Positions 49,849 through 59,103 of a stretch of 64,000 bases of DNA are shown here, in pieces. Numbering within the stretch: position 1 is the first letter of the stretch; every line of letters begins with the position of its first letter. The notes under the pieces are model-generated. The model saw nothing but the letters and a program-made list of their open reading frames with translations, did no database searches and had not been told where the DNA came from. The stretch is from the NCBI GenBank assembly GCA_934662505.1, contig CAKUKE010000005.1:1-64000 (forward strand). The letters are read 5' to 3'. The stretch is from an uncultured Clostridia bacterium (lineage in GTDB: Bacteria > Bacillota > Clostridia > Christensenellales > Aristaeellaceae). A program made the translations under genes and the position numbers.

Positions 49849-51206
49849 ATGGATCGAAAACTGACGTTCAGGGAGACCCTGCTGATCTCCACCATGCTCT
49901 TCGGCCTGTTTTTCGGCGCAGGCAACCTGATCTTTCCTGTTTTCATGGGACGCATGGCCGGTCAGGCGGTCTGGAAGGCGTCGCTGGGCTTTCTGCTGAC
50001 CGGCGTTACCCTGCCGCTTCTGAGCGTGGCGGCCATCGGTCTGACCCGCAGCAACGGCCTGATGGATCTGAGCGCCAAGGTGAGCCGTCCCTACAGTCTG
50101 TTTTTCACCTGCACCCTGTACCTGACCATCGGCCCCTGCTTCGCCATTCCCCGCTGCGCCACCGTGCCTTTCACCGTGGGGGTCTCCACGCTGGTAGGCG
50201 ACGGCAATCAGACCGTCGCGCTGCTGATCTTTTCGCTGGTCTTCTTCGCGCTGGTGCTGCTTTTGTCCCTCCGCCCCGGCAAGATCCTCACCTACGTGGG
50301 GCGCATCCTGACCCCCGTATTCCTGCTGTTTCTGGCGGTGCTGGTCATTGCCGCGCTGACGCGCCCCATGGTCAGCCTTTCCGAAACCGCGCCGCTGGGC
50401 AATTATGAATCGTCCCCTTTCTTCACCGGCTTTCTGGACGGCTACAACACCATGGATGCGCTGGCGGGGCTGGCCTTTGGCATCGTGGTGGTCACCGCCA
50501 TCCGCTCGCTTGGGGTGACCGAGCCCGCCGGGTCGCGCTGAGCACCGCCGGCGCAGGCATTTTCAGCTGCCTGTTCATGGGGCTGATCTATCTGGCCGTC
50601 ACGCTGGCCGGCGTACAGAGCCGGGGGCTGACCGGCGAATGCCAGAACGGCGGCGAGGTGCTGGCCGTGCTGGCGCACCACTACTTCGGCAAGGCGGGCG
50701 CGCTGCTTCTGACCGTCATTGTGACGCTGGCGTGCTTCAAAACGTCCGTCGGGCTGGTGACCAGCTGCGCCGAAACCTTTGTCGTCCTGTTTCCCAAGGG
50801 CCCGGGCTACAAGGTCTGGGCGGTCATTTTCAGCGTGGTCTCCTTCCTCATTGCCAATCTGGGGCTGACCGCCATTATCGCCTATTCCGTTCCCGTGCTG
50901 ATGCTGCTGTATCCGCTGGCCATCACCCTGAGCCTGCTGGGCATCACCGGCCGGTGGTTCGGGCACGACCGGCGGGTATACGGCACGGTGACCGGCTTTA
51001 CGCTGGTCGCCGCCCTGCTTGACCTGATCGGCGCCCTGCCCGGGGAAACCGTCGCGCGGCTGCACCTGCTCCCCGTCATCGACTTTGCCACCGCCTACCT
51101 GCCTCTGTTCAAGTTGGGCGTCGGCTGGCTGTGCCCGGCGGTGGTCGGACTGGTCGTCGGGTTGATCTGGCGGCGGATCCATCTGCAAAAAACGGCGCAG
51201 TCCTGA
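49849..51206 (+). pseudogene. brnQ: Branched-chain amino acid transporter BrnQ, frameshifted
   Basis: Two frames together encode a complete LIVCS-family Na+-coupled Leu/Ile/Val carrier. Frame one runs from ATG 49849 (FFGAGNLIFPVFMG and FGIVVVTAIRSLGVTEP) to a stop at 50541; frame two carries on from about 50523 with ARRVALSTAGAGIFSC and ends at 51206. At the junction, inserting four bases into the GCCCGCC run would rejoin them, so a 4-base slippage deletion is the simplest cause. Both halves otherwise look unmutated, so the lesion is recent or an assembly error. Confidence 0.88.
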
Positions 51207-51298
51207 AACCGCCCGTTCCAAAGATAAAAGGAGAGAGCCGCCGCTGCGGGTTTTTTCTCCCATTGTATGATCGTTTTCCAGTGTCCTCCAAAACGCGC

Positions 51299-51339
51299 AG
51301 GAGGGGATTCTTTGACCGTCAAAGAACCCCCTCCTTTTT
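51299..51339 (+). terminator. Terminator after brnQ
   Basis: Long near-perfect stem (arms about 51299-51316 and 51318-51335) followed by TTTTT. An additional CCGC-CGCT-GCGG hairpin with GTTTTTT lies at 51239-51256. Confidence 0.88.
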
Positions 51340-51361
51340 CAGCTTTCGCCGTTGTTTCCTG

Positions 51362-51691
51362 TCAGAACACGACCACCAGCAGCATTTTGAACCGTTCCTG
51401 CCCATACACCGCATGGGGGTGATGCGCCGGCATCACGATGGACTGACCCGCCCGCAGCTCATAGGGCTGCCCGTCGATGGTGATGCGCCCCACGCCGTCC
51501 AGACAGGTGGCCATGGCGTCCCCTCCGGATTCGTGGGTGCTGATCTCCTCCCCTTTGTCAAAGGAGAACAGCGTCACGCTGACCGCCGCGTTCTGCGCCA
51601 GCGTCCGGCTGACCACCTGCCCGTCCTGATAGGCGATCTGCTCCTTCAGCTCCATGACCTCCGCTTTATTCAGGTTTTTCATTCCGCTCAT
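51362..51691 (-). CDS. Small cupin-domain protein
   Basis: 109 residues forming one cupin barrel: motif 1 FDKGEEISTHESGGDAMA (His at the metal site) and motif 2 LRAGQSIVMPAHHPHAV. A metal-binding or sensory role is expected. It follows the ferredoxin-like gene by 15 bases (GGAGGAAAAA upstream), and the set cupin/ferredoxin with a divergent Crp regulator recurs in anaerobes, probably in redox or nitrosative stress. Confidence 0.88.
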   Translation of the reverse strand: MSGMKNLNKAEVMELKEQIAYQDGQVVSRTLAQNAAVSVTLFSFDKGEEISTHESGGDAMATCLDGVGRITIDGQPYELRAGQSIVMPAHHPHAVYGQERFKMLLVVVF

Positions 51692-51706
51692 GTTTTTTCC
51701 TCCTTG

Positions 51707-52414
51707 TCAGCTTCTATCCAGCACTTTTCCGTCCACGGAAAGGGTGACCACCTGCCACGGCAGCAGCTTGCCGCTCGCCCGCAGCGCTTCCTCCGCCGCC
51801 CGCACCAGACCGCCGCAGCAGGGCACTTCCATGCGCACCACGGTCAGGCTCCGGACGTCGTTCAGCCGCAGGATCTCTCCCAGCTTTTCCGCGTAATCCG
51901 CCGCATCCAGCTTGGGACAGCCGATCAGCGTCACCCGTCCCCGCATGAATTCCTCATGCATGCCCGCACAGGCGTAGGCCGTGCAGTCCGCCGCCACCAG
52001 CAGCCGTGCGCCGTCAAAGTAGGGCGCTTTTACAGGCGCCAGCCGCAGTTGGCAGGGCCACTGCGCCAGCCGGGATATTCCCGCGGCGGCAGGCTGAGCG
52101 GCCGTTTCCGCCGCCTGCGCGTTCAGCGTGCGGATACGCGCGCCCGGGCAGCCGCCCGCCGGCTGCTTTTTCGCCTCCCGCTCCTTCTTTTCCCGCACCG
52201 CCTGTTCATTATACGCAGCCGCCTCCCGTTCCACAAAACGGATGGCACCCGTAGGACATTCGGGCAGGCAGTCGCCCATCCCGTCGCAGTAGTCGTCCCG
52301 CATCAGCCGCGCCTTGCCATTGACCATTTCAATGGCGCCCTCATGACACGCTTTGGCGCACAGTCCGCAGCCGTTGCACTTTTCCTCGTCGATCTGGATG
52401 ATCTGTCGAACCAT
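51707..52414 (-). CDS. 4Fe-4S ferredoxin-type iron-sulfur protein
   Basis: 235 residues. The first cluster motif is CNGCGLCAKACHEG (Cys13, 16, 19, 23). The second, DYCDGMGDCLPECPTGAI, has Met where the second Cys would be (Cys43, Cys49, Cys53), a variation I have seen in this family and not necessarily a defect. The C-terminal 110 residues contain further Cys (VAADCTAYAC, LIGCPKLD, EVPCCGG). It likely carries electrons for an unknown oxidoreductase. It is divergent from the Crp gene. Confidence 0.85.
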   Translation of the reverse strand: MVRQIIQIDEEKCNGCGLCAKACHEGAIEMVNGKARLMRDDYCDGMGDCLPECPTGAIRFVEREAAAYNEQAVREKKEREAKKQPAGGCPGARIRTLNAQAAETAAQPAAAGISRLAQWPCQLRLAPVKAPYFDGARLLVAADCTAYACAGMHEEFMRGRVTLIGCPKLDAADYAEKLGEILRLNDVRSLTVVRMEVPCCGGLVRAAEEALRASGKLLPWQVVTLSVDGKVLDRS

Positions 52415-52505
52415 GGCTTTTTCTCCTTCCCGCTTGTTTTTACGTGCTCAGTATAATATAATATCCGCAGCAGAAACGTGGTTAAAACAACGAAACGGAG
52501 AAAAA

Positions 52506-53168
52506 ATGATGGCTGTTTTTCAATCGCCGATCTTTCAGGGCATCGATGAAGGGGAATGGGCAGACATGAACGCCCTGACCCGCGCCCGCAAAACCGTCTA
52601 CGAAAAAGGGACGGTGATCCTTGCGGCGGGCGAACGCACCCCCGGGGTAGGGCTCGTCCTCCGGGGCAGCGTCAATGTGGAAAGCATCGACCTGTGGGGC
52701 AACCGCAGCATCCTGAGCAACGTGCCTGCCGGGCAGGTGTTTGCCGAGACTTACGCGCTGTGCGGTGAACCCCTGCTGGTGGACGCCGTGGCCGCAGAGC
52801 CCTGCGAGGTATTGTTTCTCAACACCGGGGCGCTGCTGCGCCCGGAAAACGGGAACCGCTCCTGGTACCTCAAGCTGTCCGGCAATCTGCTGCGGGCGAC
52901 GGCTCGCAAAAATCTGGTTTTGTCCAACCGCATTTTCTGCACCAGTGCCAAAACCATCCGGGGACGGCTGCTGACCTACCTGTCCGCCCTGTCCGTGCAG
53001 CAGGGGAGCACCGTCTTTCACGCGCCCTTTAACCGGCAGCAGATGGCGGACTACCTGAACGTAGATCGCAGCGCCCTGTCCAAGGAACTTTGCAAAATGC
53101 GGGATGAAGGGCTGATCGCCTTCCGCAAGAACGCCTTCCGGCTTTTGCAGCCCGTGGACAAAGCATAA
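52506..53168 (+). CDS. Crp/Fnr family transcriptional regulator
   Basis: 220 residues: an effector-binding beta roll (about 15-125) and a winged HTH (about 150-215, FNRQQMADYLNVDRSALSKEL). No Cys cluster is present, so oxygen sensing by Fe-S is unlikely; haem or small-molecule sensing, as in HcpR-like members, is possible. CGGAG precedes the ATG pair at 52506. It is divergent from the ferredoxin/cupin genes it probably controls; the shared 91-base gap holds GTATAATATAATATC and GTTAAAACAAC as candidate promoter and site. Confidence 0.88.
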   Translation: MMAVFQSPIFQGIDEGEWADMNALTRARKTVYEKGTVILAAGERTPGVGLVLRGSVNVESIDLWGNRSILSNVPAGQVFAETYALCGEPLLVDAVAAEPCEVLFLNTGALLRPENGNRSWYLKLSGNLLRATARKNLVLSNRIFCTSAKTIRGRLLTYLSALSVQQGSTVFHAPFNRQQMADYLNVDRSALSKELCKMRDEGLIAFRKNAFRLLQPVDKA

Positions 53169-53427
53169 AAAAAGAAGGACGAAGCGCCCTTCCCAGACCG
53201 TTGGGCTCAGCCGATCCCCCTGCGGAATGAGAGGAAGACTTTTTTCCTTCCCCGTTCATCCGCAGGCAGCGTGTCCGCTGCGGCCGCCCCGCGTTTCATT
53301 CTTCTGCCGCCTGCGGCCAGCCCGTTTCCTCCCGGGAAACGTCCGCCCTGCCGGGAGCCGCTTTTTTCACCGTATCCCTGCCCTCACATTCCGCGCACCG
53401 CCACGTTTTTTTCTCCGGCTTGACAGC
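53169..53427. other. GC-rich intergenic, no gene seen
   Basis: Between convergent crp and DUF1836 genes; terminators for both lie at its right end. Confidence 0.45.
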
Positions 53428-53456
53428 AAAAAAGGGACGAAAACACATTTCGACCC
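53428..53456 (-). terminator. Terminator after the DUF1836 gene
   Basis: GGGTCGAAA/TTTCGTCCC-type minus-strand stem (53434-53442, 53448-53456) followed by TTTTTT. Confidence 0.75.
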
Positions 53457-53460
53457 CTGC

Positions 53461-53481
53461 GCCGCCGACGCGGCTTTTTTT
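53461..53481 (+). terminator. Terminator facing the Crp gene
   Basis: GCCGC-CGAC-GCGGC stem and seven T, overlapping the last codon of the convergent gene. Confidence 0.65.
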
Positions 53482-54133
53482 ATGCGCGCTCCTCCGGCTC
53501 GACCGGCCGTCCCGGATCGGGCGCTTCCCGCTGCCCCAGCGCCTCGGGCGGCACGGTTTCCAGCGTCTCCCCGTCCAGCAGCAGCAGCTTTTCCGACAGC
53601 AGTCTGGAAAAACCGCTGATGACGGCGGACGCCGCGATCAGCTCCGGCGCGTCCACCACCGCCAGGTCGTCCTCCGGCGCGCGCCCCATGATGGGCGCGG
53701 CGGCATGGCGCACCTGCTGGGCGAAAAATGTCGCCGTCTGACGGTGCCGCCGGGCATACTCGGTGTACACCTTTTCCAGACTTTCCGCGTCCAGATCCGC
53801 CGGCAGCCACTGCTTGATCATGGCCATGCTCAGCCCCTGCTTGAGGGTGCAGATCATAATCAGGTATGCAATGTGGGTACGGTAATACTTTTTCCGCCGC
53901 GGCTCCGGCATCAGCCGGGTGCGCACATAGTTGTTGATGGTTGCGGCGGTAATGAACTGTTCTTCCTTCAGCTCGGGCGGCAGATAGTCCAGATACTGCC
54001 GCAGCAGCACCACCACCTGCTCCATATACAGACCAAAGTCCGGAATATCTCCCCATGCGGGCAGACAGTACCTTTTCAGATAAACTTCCCACCGCCTCAG
54101 TTTGGCAGCCACCAGTTGTTGGTCGTAAGCCAT
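53480..54133 (-). CDS. DUF1836 protein with MerR-like HTH
   Basis: 217 residues of the DUF1836 family. The HTH region is EEQFITAATINNYVRTRLMP followed by RRKKYYRTHIAYLIMICTLKQ, resembling MerR-type DNA-binding folds; the C-terminal 90 residues are helical and end in a Pro/Glu-rich tail. It is probably a transcription factor. Divergent pairing with degV recurs in Clostridia, suggesting it regulates degV or a shared process. Confidence 0.85.
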   Translation of the reverse strand: MAYDQQLVAAKLRRWEVYLKRYCLPAWGDIPDFGLYMEQVVVLLRQYLDYLPPELKEEQFITAATINNYVRTRLMPEPRRKKYYRTHIAYLIMICTLKQGLSMAMIKQWLPADLDAESLEKVYTEYARRHRQTATFFAQQVRHAAAPIMGRAPEDDLAVVDAPELIAASAVISGFSRLLSEKLLLLDGETLETVPPEALGQREAPDPGRPVEPEERA

Positions 54134-54157
54134 CGGTTTTCGCTCCTCTCTTATAAC

Positions 54158-54186
54158 ACTATATCATATTTTGTATATAAAATCAA
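54158..54186 (-). promoter_or_regulatory. Promoter of the DUF1836 gene
   Basis: Minus-strand TTGATT (54181-54186), 17-base spacer, TATAGT (54158-54163). Confidence 0.8.
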
Positions 54187-54209
54187 GCATAATCTTGTGA
54201 TAAATATTA

Positions 54210-54238
54210 TTGACATATCTTTTTGTTCGTGATAATAT
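54210..54238 (+). promoter_or_regulatory. Promoter of degV
   Basis: TTGACA (54210-54215), 17-base spacer, TAATAT (54233-54238). Confidence 0.8.
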
Positions 54239-54273
54239 AATATCGATTATTAGATTAAGCGAGGTGGATGCCT

Positions 54274-55146
54274 ATGTTCAGCATCATCACGGATACCTCC
54301 GCCAACCTGCCCAGCGGGTACCTGCGGGAAAACCATATTCTGTCTCTGCCTTTTTTCTATATCATTGACGGGAAAGAATATGAACCCAACGTGACCTTTG
54401 ACGGGCCGTCCTTTTATGCCCAGATGCGTCAGGGCGTACGGGTCACCACGTCCCAGATCACCCCGCAGCAGTTTTTGAACGGCGCGCTGCCCCTGCTGGA
54501 AAAAGGAGAGGACGTGCTGTATGTAGGCATGTCCTCCGGCATCAGCGGCGCGTTTGCCAGCGCTTCCAAGGGAACGGAGGGACTCATCTGGCGCTTTCCG
54601 GATCGGAAGATCCGTCTGGTGGACACCCTGGGCGCCTCTCTGGGAGAAGGGCTGCTGGTGATGGAGGCGGTGCGGTGCAGGGAAGCGGGCATGAGTCTGG
54701 ATGAAACGGCTGACCTGCTGATGACCCTGCGGCACCGGATGTGTCAGGTGTTTTCTGTGGACGATCTGAAGTATCTGCGCGCCACCGGTCGGGTGTCGGG
54801 CGTCAAGGCGCTGCTGGGCACGGTGCTGAACATCAAGCCCCTGCTCAAGGGCGACCGGGACGGCCGCATCGTGTGCATCGACCGTGCCCGGGGACGTGCG
54901 CGGGCGATCACCGCGCTGGCGGAAAAATACAACGCACTGGCCGTGGAGCCGGAAAAACAGGTGGTGGGCATCGCCCATGCGGATTGTCCCGAGGACGCGG
55001 AACGGCTGGCCTCCCTGCTGCGGACGCAGCGCCCCCCCAAGGATATTCTGACCGTGTGCTACGAGCCCGTGACCGGTTCTCACGTAGGCCCCGGTGCGCT
55101 GGCGCTGTTCTTTCTGGGCGATCAGGACGTGCGCGACAAGGCCTGA
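54274..55146 (+). CDS. DegV family fatty acid-binding protein
   Basis: 290 residues. The N-terminal ITDTSANLP, VTTSQITPQQF and YVGMSSGISGAFASA motifs form the fatty-acid carboxylate site of DegV/FakB proteins, which present fatty acids to the kinase FakA for phospholipid synthesis. I prefer ATG 54274 (nine bases after GAGG) to 54268. No fakA gene is in the window. Confidence 0.93.
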   Translation: MFSIITDTSANLPSGYLRENHILSLPFFYIIDGKEYEPNVTFDGPSFYAQMRQGVRVTTSQITPQQFLNGALPLLEKGEDVLYVGMSSGISGAFASASKGTEGLIWRFPDRKIRLVDTLGASLGEGLLVMEAVRCREAGMSLDETADLLMTLRHRMCQVFSVDDLKYLRATGRVSGVKALLGTVLNIKPLLKGDRDGRIVCIDRARGRARAITALAEKYNALAVEPEKQVVGIAHADCPEDAERLASLLRTQRPPKDILTVCYEPVTGSHVGPGALALFFLGDQDVRDKA

Positions 55147-55304
55147 CCGGTCGCCCCGCGCCTTCCCCTTTTTCAACCGCACCGGGCAGACAGGGCGTAT
55201 CTGGAGCGCATATTCCCGGAACGGGGTTCAGCATTTTTCTTCAAAAAATGAACTGCCCCCTTCTGACGGAGGGGCATACCCAACTATTTTCTGACCGTAT
55301 GAAC

Positions 55305-55345
55305 AGGAGCCGTCCGACTGACGCCGGACGGCTCCTGCTGTTTTC
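55305..55345 (+). terminator. Terminator after degV
   Basis: 12-bp stem (55305-55316, 55325-55336) then GCTGTTTTC; also usable by the convergent hydrolase, though without a T run on that side. Confidence 0.75.
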
Positions 55346-55367
55346 TCTGCGTTTTTTCTGTTTTGCC

Positions 55368-56303
55368 TTATGCGTCTGCCCTGCTCCCCGCCTGCAGCCG
55401 GCCGATGCGGGTAAACAGGTCGGTAAACAGCGCGTCCCGGTTCACATTCCACACATAGCAGATCAGATGCCTTGCAGGGTCAAAGCTGTAATGACCGTCG
55501 TACTGCGGAATGGGGCTGTGTTCAGGACGATCCTGCAGCATGCGCCCGTCCTCGTCCAGCAGCCATGCAACAGCCGTCACGTCCCAGATGATGCGGCTCC
55601 ACGCCGTCCCCCGGGCGTAGGACTCCGCCTCCGCGATGGTATGGTCGCACAGATACGCGCACAGCGGCCCCTTCCCCCGCAGCCAGGCGTTCAGTTCCCA
55701 CCCGGTGGTCGCCGCCTCGGACACCACCCCCATGCAGGGCAGCTGCACCAGCCGCACGCCGCAGCCAAAGACGACGCGCGCCGCAGCCACATCCTGCCGC
55801 AGGTTGAACTCCCGGTCGTGGGGCCAGTGATAGGCGTGTCCGCCCAGCCACACGACGACCATCCTGTCCCGGATATCCGGATCCATCAGCAGCGCGGAAG
55901 CCACATTGGTGATGGCGGCAATGCCTACCACATAGAGGGGATCCTCCGGCGTATGCGCCCGCGCCATGTCCCGGATGACCCGGGCGGCAGGGGTCACGAC
56001 GGGGGTCTTTTCGTCAGGCAGATACCCCTCCGCCCCCCGGTACACATTCCCCGTCAGGTCTTCCCGTCCCGCCAGACGCAGAAGATGCAGGATTTCCTGA
56101 TAGCTTTTTTCCATACCGTCCGCCGGACTTGAGGAATGGGCGTTGAAAAACGGCGCGGCGCACAGCGCCCGTATCCGCAGCTTTTCAGGCGCCGCCAGCA
56201 TGTAGGCGATGGCGAACTGATCGTCCGTTTCGTTGAATGCGTCCGTATCCAGAACCACGTCCACTTTTTCGCGGGGGCGAACGGGGTACAGCGTTTCCGT
56301 CAA
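55368..56303 (-). CDS. Nucleoside hydrolase (IunH family)
   Basis: 311 residues. The calcium-binding N-terminal motif VDVVLDTDAFNETDDQFA (Asp19, Asp21, Asp27, Asp28) is intact, as are YVVGIAAITNVASAL and the later WDVTAVAWLL Asp. These enzymes split nucleosides into ribose and base; the non-classical spacing (DTDAFNETDD rather than DxDPGxDD) places it in a divergent subgroup, so the true substrate is uncertain. GGGAGGG precedes the ATG. Confidence 0.88.
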   Translation of the reverse strand: MTETLYPVRPREKVDVVLDTDAFNETDDQFAIAYMLAAPEKLRIRALCAAPFFNAHSSSPADGMEKSYQEILHLLRLAGREDLTGNVYRGAEGYLPDEKTPVVTPAARVIRDMARAHTPEDPLYVVGIAAITNVASALLMDPDIRDRMVVVWLGGHAYHWPHDREFNLRQDVAAARVVFGCGVRLVQLPCMGVVSEAATTGWELNAWLRGKGPLCAYLCDHTIAEAESYARGTAWSRIIWDVTAVAWLLDEDGRMLQDRPEHSPIPQYDGHYSFDPARHLICYVWNVNRDALFTDLFTRIGRLQAGSRADA

Positions 56304-56691
56304 AATGGTTCCCTCCCTTGCTTGTGCTCAGGCGCGCAGCCCGGCCTGATGCCGTCCGCGCCCGTTCGGATGGGACGATTATACCACACGTCCCGGTTTT
56401 TGTCACCCGTCAAGTTCAGAAAGCGGCATGCTCCAGCACGCCGAAGAAATGCCGCAGCCGCTGTCCTTCAGCCGCGCCCGCCCGGGCTTACTTCGTTCGG
56501 GTCGGTAGCAGTTACGTTTCCAACACCTTCAGCCGCGCCCGCACAGGCTTACTTGCTGCTGACTTTTCTGCAATACGCCGCCGTCGCCTTCAGTCGCGCC
56601 CGCCCGGGCGTGTTCCGGCGCGCCGGAAAATGTCCGTCCCCCCCGCCGCAGCCTCCTTGCCTGAAAACAGGACGCTTTCCATGAGGCTGTA
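56304..56691. other. Intergenic region containing CRISPR-like array C
   Basis: No gene. A minus-strand TATAAT near 56378-56383 is a plausible -10 for the nucleoside hydrolase. The array is entered separately. Confidence 0.5.
56465..56615. CRISPR. CRISPR-like mini-array C: three 29-base repeats, two 32-base spacers
   Basis: Repeats start at 56465, 56526 and 56587, exactly 61 apart. Repeat 2 matches repeat 1 at 27 of 29 positions and repeat 3 at 24 of 29, with repeat 3 decaying toward one end as terminal repeats do. Spacers 56494-56525 and 56555-56586 are unrelated to each other. The repeat holds a GCCCG-CC-CGGGC hairpin. Geometry matches type I-E; no cas genes, leader or further repeats are visible, so it may be a relic. 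Confidence 0.5.
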
Positions 56692-56726
56692 AAAAAGAAC
56701 GGGAACGGCATGCCGCCGCTCCCCGT
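56692..56726 (-). terminator. Terminator after dapL
   Basis: ACGGGGA/TTCCCGT minus-strand stem with an inner hairpin, then TTCTTTTTT (56692-56700). Confidence 0.75.
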
Positions 56727-56841
56727 CGCTGCCTGCGCCGTCCATCCGGCTCGACGGTATGACCGTCCTGCCGTTTTCAGTTTTTGCCGCCTGAGCACGC
56801 CGTCCGGAATGTCAAAACGGCCGTTTTTCCGTCCTGCCCCC

Positions 56842-58068
56842 TCACAGCGCTGCGGCGATCCGCGCCACCGCCAGACGGGTATTGGCCGGGGTATTGAAGG
56901 CGGTCAGCCGGACGTAACCTTCCCCGGAAGGGCCGAACCCCGCCCCGGGGGTCACCAGCACGCCCGCCCGGTTCAGCAGCAGGTCAAAAAAGCCCCAGCT
57001 GTCCATCCCCCGCGGCGTTTTCACCCACACATAAGGCGCATCCTCGCCGCCAAAGAGGGTCAGCCCCGCCGCCTGCAGACCCGTCCGGATGCATCGGGCG
57101 TTTTCCATGTACACCTGAACGGACGCCCGGGTCTCCGCCTGCCCCTGCGGCGTAAAAACCGCCGCCGCGGCCGCCTGAACGGGATAGCTGACCCCGTTCC
57201 GCTTGACGGCAATGCGCCGCCGCCACAGCCCGTTCAGCGCGACCTGCCGGTCGCCGACCCTGCCGGTCACCTCCCTGGGCACCGCCATGTACCCGAACCG
57301 TACCCCGGTGAACCCCGCCGTCTTGGACAGAGAGCAGCACTCCACCGCGCACCCCCGTGCACCCGGTATTTCGTAAATGCTGCGGGGCACGTCCGGGCTC
57401 TGCACATACGCCCGGTACGCCGCGTCGTACACGATCAGCGCGCCCGTTTTCAGCGCCCAGTCCACATACGCCTGCAGCGTTTCACGGCGCAGCGCGGCGC
57501 CGGTCGGGTTGTTGGGCGAGCACAGGTACACCGCCTCCACGCCGGGCGGCGGCAGGGGCGGTGCAAAGCCGTTTTCCGCCCGGCAGGGCAGATAGACCAG
57601 CTTTTCCCACTGTCCGTCGCGGTACGCGCCCAGCCGTCCCGCCATGGCGTTTGAATCCACATATACCGGGTACACCGGATCCTCCACCGCCACCCGGGCA
57701 TCAGGGGACAGCAGCTCCTGAATGTCCGCCGTATCCGACTTGGCGCCGTCGGACAAAAACAGTTCCTCCTCCGACAGCCGGATCCCCAGCGCACCGTAAT
57801 CCCCTTCCAGCACGGCGCGGATGCAGAAGGGGTATCCTCCGTCCGGCCCGTACCCCCGGAACCCTTCCGCCGTGGCCATATCCTCCGCCGCCCGCGCCAT
57901 TTTTCGCGCCACAAATGACGAAAGCGGCCGGGTCACGTCACCGATCCCCAGCCGCAGCAGGTCTTTTGCTTTTTCAGGGCAGGCCGCCTCATAGGCCGCC
58001 GCCCTTTTTTCAATTTCCCGAAACAGGTAGCCGGACGACAGCGCCGCCAGAGAGGGGTTGAGCCGCAT
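56842..58068 (-). CDS. dapL: LL-diaminopimelate aminotransferase
   Basis: 408 residues, PLP fold type I. LRLGIGDVTRPL, FLSDGAKSD, YLCSPNNPTG and the PLP lysine in CSLSKTAGFTGVRFGY (Lys249) are diagnostic of DapL. It makes LL-diaminopimelate from tetrahydrodipicolinate in one step, bypassing the acyl pathways for lysine and peptidoglycan. ATG 58068 has AAGGAGG five bases upstream. It directly follows dapF, 10 bases apart. Confidence 0.96.
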   Translation of the reverse strand: MRLNPSLAALSSGYLFREIEKRAAAYEAACPEKAKDLLRLGIGDVTRPLSSFVARKMARAAEDMATAEGFRGYGPDGGYPFCIRAVLEGDYGALGIRLSEEELFLSDGAKSDTADIQELLSPDARVAVEDPVYPVYVDSNAMAGRLGAYRDGQWEKLVYLPCRAENGFAPPLPPPGVEAVYLCSPNNPTGAALRRETLQAYVDWALKTGALIVYDAAYRAYVQSPDVPRSIYEIPGARGCAVECCSLSKTAGFTGVRFGYMAVPREVTGRVGDRQVALNGLWRRRIAVKRNGVSYPVQAAAAAVFTPQGQAETRASVQVYMENARCIRTGLQAAGLTLFGGEDAPYVWVKTPRGMDSWGFFDLLLNRAGVLVTPGAGFGPSGEGYVRLTAFNTPANTRLAVARIAAAL

Positions 58069-58078
58069 ACGAGCCTCC

Positions 58079-58915
58079 TTACTCGCCCAGCCACTCCCCG
58101 TCGAAAACAAAGGCCGCCGGGCCGGTTTGATATACATGGTTGTCATCCGCGTTCCAGTGCACGGTCAGGTTGCCGCCGGCCAGCTTCACCTGCGCCTTCC
58201 GGTCGCACAGACCGGAAAGCACCGCCGCCACCAGCGCGGCGCTGGCGCCCGTGCCGCAGGCCAGGGTCTCGCCCGAGCCCCGCTCCCATACCCGCATTTG
58301 CAGAATGTCCCGGCTGACCACCCGGACAAATTCCACATTGGTCCGGCGGGGAAACAGCGCGTTATGCTCAATGACCGGCCCCAGCATCGGCACGTCCACC
58401 ACCTCGGGATCCCGTACAAAAAGCACCGCATGCGGGTTGCCCATGTTGACGCAGGTGATGTAGTAGCTCTGCCCCAGCACCTGCAGACGGTGACGCAGCA
58501 CCACCTCGCCGGGCAGATCCACTGGAATGCGGCCGGGGCGCAGTTCAGGGGTGCCCATGTCGGCAGTCACGGACACGACGCGGCCGTTTTCCACGTCCAG
58601 ATGCAGTTCCTTCATGCCGCCGCGGGTATTCACCGTCACATCCAGTTTATCCGTCAGTCCCCGTTCGTATACATATTTTCCCACGCACCGCAGGGCATTG
58701 CCGCACATTTCGGCCTCGCTCCCGTCCGCATTGAAAATGCGCATGGCCACATCGGCGCTTTCATCGGGCAGAATCAGCACCAGCCCGTCCGCACCCACGC
58801 CGAAATGAGGGCGGGACATGCGGATGGCCAGTTCGTCCGGATGGTGCACCACTTCTTCAAAACCGTTGACATAAACATAATCGTTGCCGATGCCCTGCAT
58901 TTTGGTAAAACGCAT
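58079..58915 (-). CDS. dapF: Diaminopimelate epimerase
   Basis: 278 residues. Both catalytic cysteines are present: Cys71 in AEMCGNALRCVG and Cys220 in LACGTGASA. The N-terminal TKMQGIGNDYVYVNG is canonical. It converts LL- to meso-diaminopimelate for lysine and the peptidoglycan cross-link, completing the DapL route. ATG 58915 lies ten bases after AGGGAGG; ATG 58924 is one base from it and is rejected. Confidence 0.97.
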   Translation of the reverse strand: MRFTKMQGIGNDYVYVNGFEEVVHHPDELAIRMSRPHFGVGADGLVLILPDESADVAMRIFNADGSEAEMCGNALRCVGKYVYERGLTDKLDVTVNTRGGMKELHLDVENGRVVSVTADMGTPELRPGRIPVDLPGEVVLRHRLQVLGQSYYITCVNMGNPHAVLFVRDPEVVDVPMLGPVIEHNALFPRRTNVEFVRVVSRDILQMRVWERGSGETLACGTGASAALVAAVLSGLCDRKAQVKLAGGNLTVHWNADDNHVYQTGPAAFVFDGEWLGE

Positions 58916-59103
58916 GCGTTCCATTCCTCCCTGTTTCAGTCGCCGCAAAAAAGAAAGCCGGGCGCAGGCCGCCGCATGTCACAGCATATGCTGCGCCGGC
59001 GTCCGCCGTTCCATACGTCCGGACGCGCGGCGTTCCGTTCACGCCAGCGCGGCGGATAAAACGCCTGCGAGCTGCTGCACGGGTGCACCGCAGCCCGCAG
59101 GCG

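Noticed and set aside
56465..56615. Reading the repeat array as a coding tandem repeat
   Set aside because: A 61-base period is not a multiple of three, and the intervals between repeats are unrelated.
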